A stretch of DNA of 14,931 nucleotides from Euryarchaeota archaeon UBA13 (GTDB lineage: Archaea; Thermoplasmatota; Poseidoniia; Poseidoniales; Poseidoniaceae): the NCBI GenBank assembly GCA_002495945.1, contig DAHU01000094.1, forward strand, positions 523 through 15,453, read 5' to 3'. Position numbers and translations under genes: made by a program. Positions 12,982-14,931 of the stretch are shown in pieces. Below the pieces are notes generated by a model, which had not been told where the DNA came from, did not search any database, and saw only the letters and a list, made by a program, of their open reading frames with translations. Every line of letters begins with the position of its first letter. The stretch's first letter is position 1.

Positions 12982-14931
12982 ATGTCTAATAGTTCGCATC
13001 AAAATACGATTAGTACTATCGCAGGAGAACCTGTACATGATTTAAGCATCAAACCAGTACCACCTTTGGACGGCACACCACCAACCATAAGTCGTGACGA
13101 AAACATAGAGCAATCCCCCAAAAAAAGAACCATGTTGAGAGTTCAAAGTGTAATAATTATCATTGCCCTTTTACTTTCGGCGTATTCATTTGTCGTCATA
13201 AATTCATTAGACAACTCTAACAGCCAATCCGGCGCAGATATTGCTGAGGTGCTGGTACGTACTGAAGGGCGCGAGGCAGATCACATCTGTACGGAAGGTG
13301 GCGCTGACATATTCATCGGCAACGATAATAATCAAAATGGCGTTCTTGAAGAGCATGAAGTCACCTCAACAACGAGACTATGTCACGGCAAAGAAGGCTT
13401 GTCCGGACCACAGGGCGCACCTGGGCCTAATGGCGGCAATGGCATAGATAGTCTCGTCAATACAACTATCATCGAGTTGGGTAACGAAACATGCTTTCAC
13501 GGTGGCGTGTTAATCACGACTGGCCAAGATATCAATCAAAATGGAACTTTGGACTTTGATGAAATCACCAATTCAGAAATTATTTGTAACGGCATGATTG
13601 GAAGCGACGGTTTCAATGGTACTAACGGAGTCAGTGGTCATTCAGCACTGATTGAAAGGTTGACTCCACCACCACATCTTTGTAATGAGGGATTTATCAT
13701 CAATTTTGGTATTGATGATGGAAGCGGTCAGGGGATAGCAGACGATGGTCTCATGCATGACGATGAAATCGTAGAATCATTGAAAATATGCAGTCAACCA
13801 CTAAACTACGGAGCAATTTCAGATTTTAGCATGGGATTTACAAATGGACTTTCTAATTCATGCTCAGAGTTTGCATGGTCGTCGATACACAATATGGCAA
13901 TAACTACTGGCAGCGACAGCACATCTGGCTGTGAGTTATGGATTAGCCAAGGCACTTTGAGCACTACCCAACAATTGTTGGACATAAATCCCGGAATTGC
14001 TGATTCGAGTCCAGGTTTGCATCTCGGATTTACGCCCATTGTAGTCGAAGGCGAAGAATTGTGGCTTTTTGATGCTGATAGTGGAGTTAATGGACGAGAG
14101 TTATGGGTTAGTGATTTATCAGCCAGTGGAACAATGCAACTTACCGGCTATAGCGGTGATGGAATTAATGCTGATGCGTCAAGCGAATTATGGATGGATG
14201 GCCTAATATTTACAGATTCTAATCATGACATAATGTGGACTGATGGGCTCAACCTTTACCCCTTATTCGATGCCCCATTTATTGCAAGCGATGCGCAATT
14301 ACAATTAGATGTAAGCCAATCAAAACTATCATCCCACACCGATACAGCGTTTGTGACTGATGAAAGTGGTGTGTGGTTTTCAGCAATCCATGATGACATC
14401 GGTTTTGAAATGCACCATTTGACCAAGGAAGGAGCATTCACTTCGTGGGATTTAAACGTCTTTGAAGACAGTTCACCTACTGCTATTTTAGGGATGGGCA
14501 ATAGTGCCTTACTGGTTGCTGATGATGGAATAAATGGCCGCCAATTAGTCGAATTACAAACTTCTGGAGCCCATAACTGGTTGACTTCAATGTCCCTTCA
14601 GAGCAATGGCAATCCCCCGACTAATGTTGGTGAAAATCTCGGGCTAAACCTAATTTCCAACAAGATAATATTTGATGCTCAAATTACCAGCGTAGATCCA
14701 ACCATTTGGGCCTATGACTTGGCTAATAGTACGCTAACGGAATTGTCAAGCATCATGGTTGCACCCAGTGAAAGGGTTGCTCCGGTCACACTGGACAATC
14801 GACTGTGGTTTGACTGTATCACAGCAAGTTCTGCTGAAGAATTATGTGTCAGCGATGGAACAACTGCTGGAACAAAAATGATTCATGAGTTTCAAACCGG
14901 CATGGTTTCAGCTGAAATACGAAGTTTGGTT
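12982..14931 (+). CDS. Membrane-tethered surface protein with Cys/Ca-loop repeats, collagen-like stretches and ELWxxDGT repeats (partial, 3' end missing)
   Basis: Open for 650 codons to the window edge with no stop. Residues 1-52 are polar and cytosolic, 53-74 form one membrane helix (VQSVIIIIALLLSAYSFVVI), and the rest should be outside the cell. Three related repeats follow at about 90-136, 158-204 and 223-271. Each has a cysteine pair (103/134, 171/202, 234/270), and the first two carry an EF-hand-like loop, DNNQNGVLEEHE and DINQNGTLDFDE, as in DUF7151-type modules. Between them are Gly-X-Y runs (GKEGLSGPQGAPGPNGGNG at 136-154, and a weaker one at 204-219). From about 315 come ELWxxDGT-type propeller repeats (CELWISQGT, RELWVSDLSASGT, EELCVSDGTTAGT). 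The start codon has no good ribosome-binding site. Likely a surface adhesin or stalk protein; the function is inferred. Confidence 0.85.
   Translation, partial: MSNSSHQNTISTIAGEPVHDLSIKPVPPLDGTPPTISRDENIEQSPKKRTMLRVQSVIIIIALLLSAYSFVVINSLDNSNSQSGADIAEVLVRTEGREADHICTEGGADIFIGNDNNQNGVLEEHEVTSTTRLCHGKEGLSGPQGAPGPNGGNGIDSLVNTTIIELGNETCFHGGVLITTGQDINQNGTLDFDEITNSEIICNGMIGSDGFNGTNGVSGHSALIERLTPPPHLCNEGFIINFGIDDGSGQGIADDGLMHDDEIVESLKICSQPLNYGAISDFSMGFTNGLSNSCSEFAWSSIHNMAITTGSDSTSGCELWISQGTLSTTQQLLDINPGIADSSPGLHLGFTPIVVEGEELWLFDADSGVNGRELWVSDLSASGTMQLTGYSGDGINADASSELWMDGLIFTDSNHDIMWTDGLNLYPLFDAPFIASDAQLQLDVSQSKLSSHTDTAFVTDESGVWFSAIHDDIGFEMHHLTKEGAFTSWDLNVFEDSSPTAILGMGNSALLVADDGINGRQLVELQTSGAHNWLTSMSLQSNGNPPTNVGENLGLNLISNKIIFDAQITSVDPTIWAYDLANSTLTELSSIMVAPSERVAPVTLDNRLWFDCITASSAEELCVSDGTTAGTKMIHEFQTGMVSAEIRSLV

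Noticed and set aside
12876..12983. N-terminal extension of aconitase X to the ATG at 12983
   Set aside because: The extra 36 residues do not resemble the family start, would abut the divergent gene's start codon, and would leave no room for promoters.

Overview
The window most likely comes from a planktonic euryarchaeon of the Marine Group II / Candidatus Poseidoniales kind. The reasons are archaellin (archaeal flagellin) genes with the IGIGAMIVF-type N-terminus, an aconitase-X-type dehydratase typical of archaeal isoprenoid pathways, giant secreted proteins built from CARDB/NEW3-like beta-sandwich repeats, moderate GC, very tight gene packing and archaeal TATA-like elements. The lineage is inferred from these features; no marker gene is present. 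I saw no rRNA, tRNA, CRISPR array, insertion sequence or phage gene.

Region 1 (1-8135, all minus strand) looks like one operon, read from right to left. It starts with a 146-aa charged helical protein with a TerB-like pattern. Next comes a giant (about 1630 aa) secreted, membrane-anchored protein with at least eight beta-sandwich modules and five C-terminal membrane helices. It is followed by a 405-aa, signal-less acidic, helical and beta-sandwich protein, then two tandem archaellins, then the 5' end of an acidic coiled-coil protein that may be an ArlC/D/E-type archaellum component and runs off the left edge. Genes overlap by 26, 8 and 4 nt or are separated by about 50 nt. A 12-bp hairpin lies between the last archaellin and the next gene and touches that gene's ribosome-binding site. 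Placing the three large uncharacterised genes directly upstream of the archaellins is the most promising novelty here.

Region 2 (8136-10151, plus strand) starts from a 210-bp divergent intergenic region that carries TATA-like sequence and a nested inverted repeat. It encodes a PrxQ/BCP peroxiredoxin, a left-handed beta-helix acyltransferase that overlaps it by 4 nt, and a flavin-reductase-like FMN-binding protein. The three are probably co-transcribed.

Region 3 (10141-12875, minus strand) is convergent with region 2, overlapping it by 11 bp. It holds an aconitase X with large and small (swivel) domains fused in one chain, probably mevalonate-5-phosphate dehydratase or cis-3-hydroxy-L-proline dehydratase. 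Two bases after it comes an NAD-dependent sugar epimerase/dehydratase of the extended SDR family.

Region 4 (12982-14931, plus strand, running off the right edge) is divergent from aconitase X. It encodes a membrane-tethered surface protein with three Cys-flanked, EF-hand-like calcium-loop repeats, short collagen-like Gly-X-Y stretches and ELWxxDGT-type propeller repeats.
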